Notes under the pieces: generated by a model | The model's input: only the letters and a program-made list of their open reading frames with translations | Told to the model about the DNA's origin: nothing | Databases searched by the model: none | Source of the DNA: Stichopus chloronotus | Lineage: Eukaryota > Echinodermata > Holothuroidea > Aspidochirotida > Stichopodidae | Length of the DNA stretch: 64,000 nt | Direction: 5' to 3' | NCBI GenBank assembly: GCA_021234535.1 | Contig: CM037838.1 | Location: forward strand, 25,521,969-25,585,968 | Part shown: in pieces, positions 38,472 to 64,000 of the stretch | How the letters are laid out: each line of letters begins with the position of its first letter | How positions within the stretch are numbered: the first letter of the stretch is position 1 | Position numbers and translations under genes: made by a program

Positions 38472-38939
38472 AACAGAGTGCTGACTTTACCTGTCAAGAA
38501 AATATAAGACAATTAGCTACTACAGATCCTTTCAAAAAATTCTCACATTAATTCAAGAGATTTTAAGTCAAAATGCAGACCCCACATATGTTTACAAATT
38601 GTGGAATAATAGTTAAAATGTAATGACTCATTTTAAAACTGTGCTCTAATAATGGTAACAGTTGAGATTTTATCACTAACCTTCGTTTTAAGTAACTTTA
38701 TAGTAATAATTTATTTTTACAGTGCTTTACATCTTAATAAGATCTCAAAGAATCAAAACAGTAGTAGACCTACAGTATCATCATAAAAAGAAATACAGAA
38801 TGGCATGCTTTAAAAATTCAAACTGTAGAATTTGTAAGGCTGTCAAATATCATATAAAAAGGGTTAGGCCTATTTGTATGGCCATCATACCCAACTGCCT
38901 TGCTGGATGAACAATTGCCATTGTAGTGTCAAGCTATAT

Positions 38940-39358
38940 ATAGTTTAGTTTAAAAAAAGGATCAGGAGGCCAATTAAGTCCCCATCAAGGACCCTGAAAA
39001 GAAAGACACAAAAATCAAACCCGGTCACTTAGCCTAAAGTACTTGTCCAGCGCATTGTTAAACCCACTTCTTGCCATCACCACATCCTCAGGCAACCCAT
39101 TCCACTCATTCACTACCCTCTGACAAAAGAAGTAACAATGAATATTGATCCTACTTTGAACCTTCTGGAGTTTAAGACAATGACCTCTAGTAATTTTACT
39201 ATTAGCAAACTTGAAAAAATCAGAAAATGATAAATTATCAAATCCATGAACAATCTTATAGCTTTGTATCAAATTCCCACGTAATCTTCTCATCTCAAGT
39301 GAAGTGAGATCTAAGAGACAACTATTAGGCCTCCTTTCCCTTCTCCTCGAGGACATTC
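38940..39358 (-). mobile_element. 3' fragment of a CR1-like LINE
   Basis: On the minus strand, 39356-39015 encodes the C-terminal region after the reverse transcriptase of CR1-type LINEs. Segments include LTSLEMRRLRGNLIQSYKIV, TRGHCLKLQK and RVVNEWNGLPEDVV, ending DKYFRLSDRV. A short 3' tail (ggactTAATTGGCCTCCTGATCC, then a T-rich run) follows to about 38940. The 5' part is missing, as expected of 5'-truncated LINE copies. It lies upstream of FIRRM and left of the gypsy element. Confidence 0.7.
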
Positions 39359-39626
39359 ATGAAAATTATACCATGATTAGCCTTAGTAGGCCAATTGCTA
39401 TAGGCAAGGCCTACCCTGTGACCATTGTTTCTAACTTAGTATTGCTTATATCAACCCCGCAAGGATGAATAATTACTACGACCCTACAACTTACAAGTCT
39501 GCAAGTACAAGGCTACACCATACACGTAGTCTGGTTGATCCAACCTTTCTAATTACTGACAATAGCAAGGCGATATCCAAAGCTGTGAGAAAATTTTGAT
39601 GAAAAGGAATCCATTTCAGATATACC

Positions 39627-40263
39627 TGTAAAGTGGGTCGTATTACGTAGCTTACACTGTCCTTAGGATGATCACTAACTTAAATTACTAACGGTCACAG
39701 TATACAGTCTAGGCTAGGTCAACGTCGGACTCAGGCCTAGCCATGTATGTACGTGTCTGCAGTGCCTACAGTGCGTACAAACTATTCTTTAATTCCAGCG
39801 CTCGTGGACATACCACGGGTGACGGTTCGCGGTGTGCGTATACTATATAATGTTATTTAATATTGTACTACATATATATATATAGACGCGTGTGTACGCA
39901 TAATGCATTGCATGCAGTGAATTCTCTGTGACGTACTACATTACTCATAAGGATATTACGTACGTCACAGAGAATTCACTGCATGCAATGCATTATGCGT
40001 ACACACGCGTCTATATATATAGTACAATATTAAATAATATTATATAGTATACGCACACCGCCAACCGTCACCTGTGGTATGTCCACGAGCGGTGGAATTA
40101 AAGAATAGTTTGCACGCACTGTAGGCACTGCAGACACGTACGTACATGGCTAGGCCTGAGTCCGACCTTAACCTAGCCTAGACTGTATACTGTGACCGTT
40201 AGTAATTTAAGTTAGTGATCATCCTAAGGACAGTGTAAGCTACGTAATACGACCCACTTTACA
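39627..40263. repeat. 637-bp near-perfect palindrome made of two inverted LTR halves
   Basis: The left arm (39627-39936, starting TGTAAAGTGGGTCG) and the right arm (39960-40263, ending CGACCCACTTTACA) are reverse complements with only scattered mismatches and a few short indels. They surround a 23-base loop (39937-39959). Each arm corresponds to the U3-side part of the LTR at 40267-40807. The turning point is exactly the short inverted repeat (ctctgtgacgtac / gtacgtcacagag) present inside each full LTR. Confidence 0.9.
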
Positions 40264-40266
40264 TTC

Positions 40267-40807
40267 CTTATATTCCTTCCTGAACCTTCTTAATCAACAT
40301 TCCCCAAATCACACACACACCACGGATGTCCGACCTCATTCAGCCCAATTCTACCAACTGTTTCATTCCATGCAAGTAAACATTTTTTAAAATTGAATTA
40401 CAAAATTATTGCGCAGAGACGCAGACTGAATATAATATTAAATAAACGCAGAAACGGAATCCTCTGTGACGTACTACATTACTCATAAGGATACTACGTA
40501 CGTCACAGAGAATTCACTGCATGCAATGCATTATGCGTACACACGCGTCTATATATATATATGTAGTACAATATTAAATCACATTATATAGTATACGCAC
40601 ACCGCAAACCGTCACCAGTGGTATGTCCGCGAGCGCTGGAATTAAAGAATAGTTTGTACGCACTGTAGGCACTGCAGACACGTACGTACATGGCTAGGCC
40701 TGAGTCCGACGTTAACCTAGCCTAGACTGTATACTGTGACCGTTAGTAATTTAAGTTAGTGATCATCCTAAGGACAGTGTAAGCTACGTAATACGACCCA
40801 CTTTACA
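40267..40807 (-). repeat. 3' LTR of the gypsy element, U5-side truncated
   Basis: 541 bp nearly identical to 47333-47872. On the minus strand it begins TGTAAAGTGGG directly after a purine run (ggtgggaggaa). It stops where the 5' LTR continues with 298 more bases, and is joined to a second TGTAAAG start. The hairpin ctctgtgacgtac/gtacgtcacagag lies at about 40462-40510. Confidence 0.8.
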
Positions 40808-40818
40808 TTCCTCCCACC
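40808..40818 (-). other. Polypurine tract of the gypsy element
   Basis: On the minus strand the purine-rich ggtgggaggaa abuts the TGTAAAG start of the 3' LTR, the position expected for plus-strand priming in reverse transcription. Confidence 0.65.
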
Positions 40819-41430
40819 TGAAAACCAGACTTCTCCTGAAGTCTAATAAAAAAAATAAAGTGGATAAAAAAAAAACTGCTTGTATCTCGTTCATCGTCTC
40901 GCCTAGGTCAACCGTGGAAATATTTTCTCTCGGGTACTCCCTTACCCTCATCCGGTTTCCTCACTTATTTAACTTAAAACTTCAAACACACCGTGGAAAT
41001 ATTTTCTCTCGGGTACCGTCTTACCCTCATCCGGTCTGAATGAAAAACTACCGTATAAAAAAAATGAAATATCCCCTTCCGTAAAGCTTCCCAGCTGCTA
41101 GAGAGGCTCATGCAACACCCCAGTAATGCAAATGACAATATATATGAGCCATCCAACAGCCATTCTGTCAACTTCAACAGTAAGCTGATACAACTTAGGC
41201 CTAGGCAACACTGTCCCATGGATGATCAATTCCATAGAGTGTATTTTTGTGTCTTTCTGTGTCCTTAGCATTTTATCACAAATCAACAAATGTAAATGAA
41301 AACTTAATTGCTTATAGTGCTAATCGAATAAGAGGAAGAAATTGAGAAAACTTCCAAACAAGCCAAAAATAGAAAATAAAAGATCGAATGATAAAAGATT
41401 AAATATCAATTTTTGTAACTTTGAACTAAA

Positions 41431-44400
41431 TTAAACCCAAGCTTCCTCTAAGTCTTCAAACAAATTATTGAATACCCCATAACGTTTTGGGGGAATGCCC
41501 TTATTAATTCGATTGGATCTTCTAAGAGAATTCAGGCTTTCCTGGTCATGAGCAACATTAGTGCGTTCCGTAAACTCTGATTGAGTTGAAGAAGGAATGT
41601 TTAATACAGGGAATACTTTAATTCTGTCTCTTTTCTCTTTCACAGGTTCCACTTGTTGGTTTGGTCCAGCAAAGGATTCAGGGAGATTGTAACTATCTAC
41701 TGGAAACAAACACGGCTTTAGATAATTTCTGTGTAGGGTTCTTTGTTCCCCTCTACCATTTTCAGGCTTAACAACATACACTGGAATACCAGTGTGTGGC
41801 TGTTCCACTACTAAATATATTTCCTTTTCCCATTTGTCTTGAATTTTCTGACGCCCTCTTTCTCGTTTGTTCCTGACTAGAACTCTATCACCAGGGGTCA
41901 GAGGTAATGATTTTGCATTTTTGTTGTATGTCTTAGATTGTTGTACTGCACTTTTGTCCACATTCTTAATAGCCTGTCTGTATGCATCTACAGTATTTTG
42001 ATGATGTTTTGTAACCCAAGAGTCTACTGGCTCAATGTCAGATTCATTCCCTTTCACATGTTCTGTTGGCCACATGAAGTCTACAGGCAGTCTTGCATTT
42101 CTTCCAAACATTGGGAAATATGGAGTGAATCCTGTTGAAGAATGCACAGTGTTATTATAAGCATTTACCAGTTCTGGTACAAATTCTGGCCAGTTTGCCT
42201 TCTGATGTGGGGGCAGTGTTCTCAGCAAGTTTAGTAAGGTTCTTTAAAATTGTTCACATTGACCATTTGCTGATGGATGGTACGCCGTCGTGTGACATTT
42301 CTTAATACCATACATATGACACAGTTCCTTGATAGTGTTCGACTCAAAATTTGGTCCTTGATCACTCAAAATGCGGCCAGGACATCCATATAGGAGGAAA
42401 AAGTGTCTCCACAAAACTCTAGCTGTTGTCTTGCAGTCATATCACGGGTGGGTATAGCCACTGCGAACTTTGTAAATGGGTCTGTCGTCACCAAAATGTT
42501 TTCAAACCCACTTGAAGATCAGTCAACAGTGAGAAAGTCCACAGCTAATATTTCTAATGGTGCCGTCGTTCTGATTTTCACTAAGTTTTCTTTAGGCGGA
42601 TGTGTGGATAATTTCCTTAGTTCACATCTCTCACACACTTTGCACCAGTTTTCTACATCTTTTGCCATACCAGGCCAAAAGAAACGTTTCTGGATTGCTT
42701 TCAGTGTCTTTTTATTACCAAAATGTCCTGCTCTATCATGTAGCAATCCAAACGCATCCTTAGTTAATTTATCTGGTAGAACTAATTGAAATCTTTCATC
42801 AGCCTCATAATTGATAGTCCTATACAAAACACAGTCTCTTAGACATAGTCTTTCCCATTCTTGTATCAGCTTCCTCGATTTCTCTGATAGTTTTGATGTT
42901 TCATCCTTATCAGGCTTTCCTCCCTGTTGTAGAAGCTGCATTACAGGTCCCAAATTGGTATCAGCCTGTTGTGTGCATGACATAACCTCTGAAGTCATAC
43001 CTGGAAAAGTTTCAGTACCAATATTAGCATCTGAATGGTTTATTCCATTAGCAGGGTTTCCAATGGCTGAAAAACATGCCTTTACTACCTCCTTTGGTAT
43101 TGTTTCTGTTGAACACTTGTTATTTCCTTCTGTTAGTCTTGACAGTGAGTCTGCGTTTCCATTTGCTCTGCCTGGTCGGTAGACTATATTGAAATTGTAA
43201 CTGGACAGTCTTGCTACCAATCTTTGCTCTGTCGCATTCAGTTGTGCTGACCCTAGATGGACTAGTGGTCGGTGGTCTATATAAACTGTGAATTCAGAAC
43301 CTGAAAGATAGTCTTTGAACTTTTCCGTGACAGCCCATGTAACAGCTTTGAGTTCTATTTTAAAGGAGGAATAATTTCCATCGTTCTTCTCTGCGGGCTG
43401 CAAAGTTCGGCTGGCGTAAGCAATTACCCTTTCCTTCCCTTCTTGTTCCTGTGCTAAGACTGCTCCTAAACCTGAGCTGCTTGCATCGGTATACACTTTG
43501 AAAGGTTTGTTGTAATTTGGGTATGCCAAAATTGGAGGTGAAGTCAGTTTCTCTTTAAGCTGATCAAATGCCCCTTGCTCTTCTTGTCCCCACTTGAATT
43601 TTGGTGTTTCAGTACTTGCTGACTTCTTTCTTCTTGATCCATTTTTCCTTTTAGTTGGTTCAAGCAGATTATACAGAGGCGCAGCTATTTTAGAAAAATT
43701 CTTTACAAATCTTCTGTAATATCCTGCCAGACCAAGAAAACGTTGCAGGTCATGTGCATCCTGAGGAACAGGCCGCTTTTTTATTGATCGACATTTCTCT
43801 GGGTCAGTCTCCACACCTTCTGCTGAGACGACGTGTCCCAAGTAGGCTATTTTCTCCTGAAAGAGGTGGCACTTGGATGGTTTTAACTTGGGACCATGTT
43901 TCTGCAGTCTCTGGAACACAGTAGCTAGACTGCTCTAAGTGGCTATCAAAGTCTTTGGAGAACACAATTATATCATCTCTATAGATAAGCAGTGTTTCAT
44001 AATGTAGATCCCCTAAACAACTCTCCATGTATCTTTGAAAGGTGGCTGGTGCATTTGTTAATCCAAAGGGCATTCTAGTCCACTCGTATGGACCCATCGG
44101 CGTAGTGAATGCCGTCTTTTCTTGGTCTGCTGGGTCCATGGCAATCTGCCAGTAACCGCTGGCCAGGTCCAGCGTTGAAAAATACCTTGCTTCTCCCAGC
44201 GCATCGAGGGATTCGTCAATCCGCGGTAGTGGGTCGGCATCTCTGTGAGTTTTTGCATTGAGTTTACGATAGTCTACACATAGGCGAAGAGATTGATCTT
44301 TCTTCCTGACTAAGACAATAGGGGATGCCCAAGGGCTTCGGCTCTCTTGGATTACTCCTTGATCTAACAGACTTTTGAGATGCTCCTTGACTTCTTCCAT

Positions 44401-45501
44401 CAGTTGTGGGGGGATGCGACGGTGTCTTTGTCTTACTGGAGAGGCATCACCTGTTGGAATTTGGTGCTGTATAGTAGTAGCATACCCTAGATCATCAGCT
44501 CCAGATGAGAAGACATGCTTGTACTCACTTAGTAGTCCTTGGACCTGTTCTTGCTCATTGGGATTTAGGAGATCATTGTTGATGTGTATCTTCTTCCTTA
44601 CATCTTCACCTACAATCGTTTCCATGTTTACTCTTACTTCTATTGTGCCATCGTCAATCTCCTGCAGGTCAATATTTTGCTCCATGCCACTATTTGTCTG
44701 AAACAATTCCCCAAGTCTCACTGTCCTATGGATAGCCACATCATATGTATTTAGATTCATGATTCGTATTGGTACTCTACCTTTAACCACAGTCCCTAAA
44801 GTTCTGGCAACCAAAACATTTGCAGGTAAAGATGACTGTCCAACTGCAAGTGGCTCTATAAGTGCTTCGTAGCTCACTCCATTCGGTGCAGTCCTAGATC
44901 TTCCGGTGAGTATAACTTCCTTCAGTGCGGGGATTATCACAGGTGAGCGACTTGCCATCCTTACATAGCCTACCTTTCCATTCTTAGTACAAAAAGTGTA
45001 TGGTTGCTCCTCCTCAATCTTTTGGAACAACTGCTGATACTCCTCGGTTGGATTCAATTCTTGTAAGTATGTCTGTCCCTTAACACTAAATAGTTGTTTA
45101 TGAACATGTTTCAGTATATTCATTCCTAACAGGCAGGGAACATTTTGTGCAGCGTCTTCCTTAACAACAAGGATCCCGGCCCCTGGTACACTGGCACCCA
45201 TAGTAGTCACATTAGTCTGCAGGTACCAGGAATATGGTATTTTAATCCCATTAGCTGCCTTAAAATTTAACCAAATTATGTCATTTCTTGAATGCTTCAT
45301 TCCTTTCAGGTGCCTATTGACAAACTCTGCACAAATTGTTGTGACCTGTGAACCGGTGTCAAGTATACATTTTGTTTTTATACCTGCAATAACAATATCT
45401 GCCGTTAAATGTTTTCCGATTAATGTGTCAATTTTCCTTGTCTTTTCCATTTTTGAGCCCTGATTCTCCCCATTTCGATCCACCGTTTGGCTCTTAACAG
45501 C
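41431..45501 (-). pseudogene. pol: Decayed pol (PR-RT-RNaseH-IN) of the gypsy element
   Basis: In order: protease with LDTGS (about 45355), reverse transcriptase with LRLCVDYRKLN, FGLTNAPATFQR and a YRDD box (about 43985), RNase H with YTDASSSGLGAVLAQ (about 43480), the integrase zinc region (H-x3-H ... C-x2-C, about 42600-42760) and an integrase C-terminal part (41431-42228). Breaks: a shift near 43925, TGA at 42519-42521, a shift near 42420, and TAA at 42244-42246. The reverse transcriptase box normally reads Y-[hydrophobic]-DD; Arg here is abnormal. As read, the copy cannot make an intact polyprotein. Confidence 0.82.
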
Positions 45502-45509
45502 GGATTCCC

Positions 45510-46536
45510 TTAGTTTAACTGATAATTTCTTTGATTTTTAGGATGATCCCTTCTAGGAAAATTTGGGCAGTTCCTTCCAATATGGCCCGCCTCATTACAT
45601 TTGAAGCATATTGGGGTCCCATCATTGGTAAACCTAAATTTAGTCCCTCTCTCATCCTGTCTTATGGGCTGCTGCCATCTCCCTTGTGGGTAGTTGGGTC
45701 CCAAGTACTGGAGTAGATTGTGTTTGCACATTCCCCATTAACTGATTTTGCAGAGAATCTACCTGTTTTTGCAATGCCTCCAATGATCTCATCACTGCAT
45801 GCGGATCATTTTTTGTGAAGGTCGCCGCATTGGTGGCCTTCTGATACTGCACACTAACATCAAATTCTGTGCTTTCAATGGCCTGACTCTCTTTTTCAAG
45901 AATAATACACTCCGCCTTTGCTTCTTCAAAGGTTACATCCCCATTCGCCCTTACTGCCTTTTTCATTGCAAATTTTAGATGAGGCCTGTACAAGCCTTCA
46001 ACAAATTTGTCCCTTAAAATCTTATCTCCCATATTTTCTGGTGATTTTTTCTTTATTTTTACTGCCAATTCTTGGAGGCTCAGTGCATAACCACGCACGG
46101 TTTCTGATGCTACTTGGGATCTTGCATAAAATTTTTAGAGGAGATCTGTGAGTTTCATTTGCCCATCATAAATGTCTCCCAAAAGTTGAAAAATTTCTGT
46201 AAGGGTTTTCTCCTTTCCTGAAACCAACACTTCTCGTTTTGCCTCACCGCCCGAGTAACGTAATAACAGCTCCACACTGTGGTCTGGTGGGATACGCCAC
46301 ATTTTAAAAGCTGTTTCCACCTCAGATTTCCACTCTAAAAATGAGGGGTCATTGGGGGATTGTTTAAGCCCACAAAATATCGGAATTCGAAAATTCATTG
46401 GAACATATGACCAAGGAAAAACCTGTTCCTGTAAACTAGGACCAAAACCAACCCCTAAGTTTCCTGCCTGATTGACCCTATGAATGTTGGGTTCCCTGAC
46501 TTGGTCACCTGAATCAAAATTTGTGTGGCCTTCCAT
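45510..46536 (-). pseudogene. gag: Decayed gag of the gypsy element
   Basis: Starts at an ATG (46534-46536). Capsid-like segments run to a TAA at 46135-46137, and the same frame continues beyond it. A frame change near 45700 leads into the zinc knuckle CFKCNEAGHIGRNC (C-x2-C-x4-H-x4-C), and the frame ends QLN-stop at 45510. The pol frame overlaps in another phase. The internal stop and shift suggest decay, or possibly consensus errors. Confidence 0.75.
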
Positions 46537-47016
46537 TCTGTTTCTTATGGAGTTAACAAGGAGGTGTAACTTAATGTAATAATTTCAAATCAGCAACTGT
46601 TAATTTCCTACCTTATAGGTTCTAGTCCATGTAAAACATATGAATATGCCTATGCCTGTACACATTAGAAATGGTTCGAAAATTTCTACGCAATTAAAAA
46701 AAACAGCTTAAGAAAGTTTGGAAATTAACAAGCATTAAAACAAAATAAATAAATAATATTAATACTGTACTCTTCTTAGAGTGTCAGGTTCGTTGTAACA
46801 AGACCATGCTAATTAGCAAATACATTAACATTTCAAATACTTCAACACAAAATTATGAAATTTTCGTATTATTTCTGAAACAATGTAAACCTATATATTG
46901 ATCGATTGCCTGCCCCAATAACTGACAGGAAGTAATTCCCGAGTGTAAATCTCCTGGAACTTTACTAAAATTTTGTAATGATTTGATACTTCAAAAACAA
47001 AAGCAACAATTGCCAA

Positions 47017-47033
47017 CCCCACTCGTACTACCA
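47017..47033 (-). other. Putative tRNA primer-binding site
   Basis: On the minus strand TGGTAGTACGAGTGGGG starts one base after the LTR end. TGG is the complement of a tRNA CCA end, and 17 nt is a usual length. The tRNA identity was not determined. Confidence 0.5.
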
Positions 47034-47034
47034 A

Positions 47035-47872
47035 TGTAAAAGTGTCCGAGATGTTAGGACTTTATAATTTATTTAAGTGGGTCGGCAAATGTTTACATTC
47101 CGTCCTATGAATATGAAGATCCATGGCGGAAAAGCGAATTCAAACTAAAGAAATAGACTAACAAAGATTTCTTCAAGGCTACGAATTATTTAATTGCTAT
47201 GCCCATCCCTACAATATCTTTCTTATTAAAGCTTACAAAATTATCTAATTAATAAAATAAACGAAAGTCAATTATTAAATTTGGCAACCGATGAACCGAA
47301 AATTTATAAAATAAACGTAAAATAACTTAGCTCTTATATTCCTTCCTGAACCTTCTTAATCAACATTCCCCAAATCACACACACACCACGACGTCCGACC
47401 TCATTCAGCCCAATTCTGCCAACTGTTTCATTCCACGCAAGTAAACATTTTTTAAAATTGAATTACAAAATTATTGCGCAGAGACGCAGACTGAATATGA
47501 TATTAAATAAACGCAGAAAGGGACTCCTCTGTGACCTACTACATTACTCATAAGGATATTACGTAGGTCACAGAGAATTCACTGCATGCAATGCATTATG
47601 CGTACACACGCGTCTATATATAAATATGTAGTACAATATTAAACAACATTATATAGTATACGCACACCGCGAACCGTCACCAGTGGTATGTCCGTGAGCG
47701 CTGGAATTAAAGAATAGTTTGTACGCACTGTAGGCACTGCAGACACGTACGTACATGGCTAGGCCTGAGTCCGACGTTAACCTAGCCTAGACTCTATACT
47801 GTGACCGTTAGTAATTTAAGTTAGTGATCATCCTAAGGACAGTGTAAGCTACGTAATACGACCCACTTTACA
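47035..47872 (-). repeat. 5' LTR of the gypsy element, 838 bp
   Basis: On the minus strand it runs from TGTAAAGTGG (47872) to CACTTTTACA (47035), giving inverted termini TGTAAA...TTTACA. It is directly followed by TTGGTAGTACGAG, a plausible primer-binding site. The 540 bp at 47333-47872 match the 3' LTR; 47035-47332 has no counterpart on the other side. Confidence 0.72.
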
Positions 47873-47876
47873 TACC

Positions 47877-48662
47877 TACATGTCAATATTCGTGTTCCTT
47901 TTCACACCGCACTTCGGTGTCTATCTCTCTGAATTTCTGGGACATGGAGGCGTAATAAGTGCAATAATGCGGCGCATCGTAATATATATATGAAGGAACA
48001 TTCAATGCGCCTAACGTTAAGTCAGCTGGTGAGAAGATAATAGATGTAACCCATGTCGCACTGTTGCTACGCTCTCAGTCAGATCTTCCCGCGACTAGAT
48101 TCTGCAATTTTCACTTCCGGGAAACTAAAGTTGACGTCTGCATTGTTTGGTAGGGGTGTTAGGAAATGATTACATACTATTCTACAACAATTTCTGTCCT
48201 TATTCAACTTATAATTTTTAATATTATTTTATAAACAATAAATTTTTAAAAAGAATACAATATCCATTACAGTCGCGTACATGTATGTATTATAATTTAG
48301 ATTGTAAATAATACCTTAAAATAATCATAGGTTCCATAGCTTCAGTACACAGTAGCTTGAAGCTGACGGTACGGTCAACAAATGTCATGGCGCGAAACAT
48401 GTCGCATGAACCCTCGGTACAAAACCACAATTAGAGTTGCAAGTCTAGGTGTGCAGTGTATATACGCGATGAGGAATTGTAGTGTGGCATTAGTTCGCGA
48501 TCGCACTCGTGTTGAATGCAAGAACTTTTCATTGCTACCAGTCAGCCAGATCAGGTTATTCTGGTCTACATTTTTTGAGAGTTGCGTTGGAGAACAATTA
48601 AATCAAAAAGTGTACAGTCAAATTTGTTGACAAACTTCGCTTACCTTTACGTAGACAGCAAC
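47877..48662 (+). promoter_or_regulatory. DNMT1 upstream region with E2F-like and ETS-like motifs
   Basis: Between the gypsy element and the DNMT1 ATG. TCTTCCCGCGA (48084-48094) and GGCGCGAAA (48389-48397) resemble E2F sites, and CACTTCCGGG (48112-48121) resembles an ETS/GABP site. DNMT1 is E2F-regulated in mammals, so a promoter here is plausible. The transcription start was not located. If FIRRM has an upstream non-coding exon, this could be a divided bidirectional promoter. Confidence 0.4.
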
Positions 48663-63868
<15,206 letters not shown>

Positions 63869-64000
63869 GTAATAAAGAAGAAGTGATAATTTAAGCAGTA
63901 AGAAATAGTCGTCCATGTTAATGAGGCGTGCAAGTTCTTGAATGTGCCTCATGATGCTGATGTTTAACGAGTCGTCGTCCATCTTTTCTAATTGGTTCAT
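63869..64000 (+). other. Start of DNMT1 intron 17, runs off the window
   Basis: Follows the donor gtaata. No coding or repeat feature was recognised in the remaining 132 bases. Confidence 0.5.

Larger units (their letters stand above)
39627..47872 (-). mobile_element. Ty3/gypsy LTR retrotransposon with a palindromic terminus
   Basis: An 8246-bp unit flanked by a perfect 4-bp duplication TACC (39623-39626 and 47873-47876). On the minus strand the order is 5' LTR (47872-47035), primer-binding site, gag, protease, reverse transcriptase, RNase H, integrase, polypurine tract (about 40808-40818), a 3' LTR that stops at 40267, and an LTR-derived palindrome (40263-39627). Domain order PR-RT-RH-IN defines Ty3/gypsy, and no envelope frame was seen. 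Both outer ends read TGTAAAG inward. The coding region has several stops and shifts. Confidence 0.85.

Noticed and set aside
39627..40263. The palindrome as an independent foldback transposon
   Set aside because: Its immediate flanks (TACC and TTCC) do not match, whereas TACC flanks the whole 39627-47872 unit; its arms are LTR sequence of the adjacent element.
47282..47300. TGGCAACCGATGAACC as a primer-binding site
   Set aside because: It lies on the plus strand, opposite to the gag-pol direction, and inside the 5' LTR; the TGG word adjoining the LTR end at 47033 fits better.
39627..47872. DIRS-like element, because of inverted termini
   Set aside because: The coding region has a retroviral-type protease and integrase and no tyrosine recombinase, and both direct LTRs are recognisable.
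48382..48630. 83-codon open frame just upstream of the DNMT1 start
   Set aside because: It overlaps the probable promoter/5' UTR, has no recognisable domain and is not in frame with the conserved DNMT1 N-terminus.

Overview
The window is from an animal genome, AT-rich, with long introns, GT-AG splice sites and dense decayed transposons. No bacterial or organellar signal is visible. Three intron-containing nuclear genes can be assembled exon by exon with consistent splice phases: a CIZ1-like zinc-finger gene (+, 5' part outside the window), a complete FIRRM (C1orf112, DUF4487) orthologue (-, 18 exons) and the 5' two fifths of the maintenance DNA methyltransferase DNMT1 (+, 17 exons, cut by the window end). 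Gene content, intron density and the Ty3/gypsy, CR1-type LINE and hAT repeats suggest a marine invertebrate deuterostome such as an echinoderm. That placement is inference; no species-level marker was recognised.

Layout. 1-17947: CIZ1-like gene, with a 1.2-kb hAT-type element and several diverged tandem repeats in its introns. 17948-21318: convergent CIZ1/FIRRM spacer with a 13-bp minisatellite, a short inverted-repeat element and a minisatellite that switches orientation. 21319-38471: FIRRM. 38472-48662: head-to-head FIRRM/DNMT1 spacer, almost filled by a decayed LINE tail and an 8.2-kb Ty3/gypsy retrotransposon (39627-47872). One end of the retrotransposon is a 637-bp near-perfect palindrome built from its own LTR. 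48663-64000: DNMT1 exons 1-17 (DMAP1-binding region, PCNA-binding box, RFTS domain, CXXC zinc finger), with a broken CR1-like LINE in intron 1 and a solo LTR embedded in a satellite in intron 12.

How the genes relate. All three families act on replicating or recombining DNA: CIZ1 at S-phase entry and in the nuclear matrix, DNMT1 at replication forks, FIRRM with FIGNL1 in RAD51 turnover. FIRRM and DNMT1 are divergent and may have shared an upstream region before the transposon arrived. An E2F-like and an ETS-like motif lie on the DNMT1 side.

Caveat on base quality. Relative to the family reading frames, DNMT1 exons 10 and 11 and FIRRM exon 3 each carry one extra base. These may be consensus errors in the assembly, so some breaks in the retroelement reading frames may be errors too.
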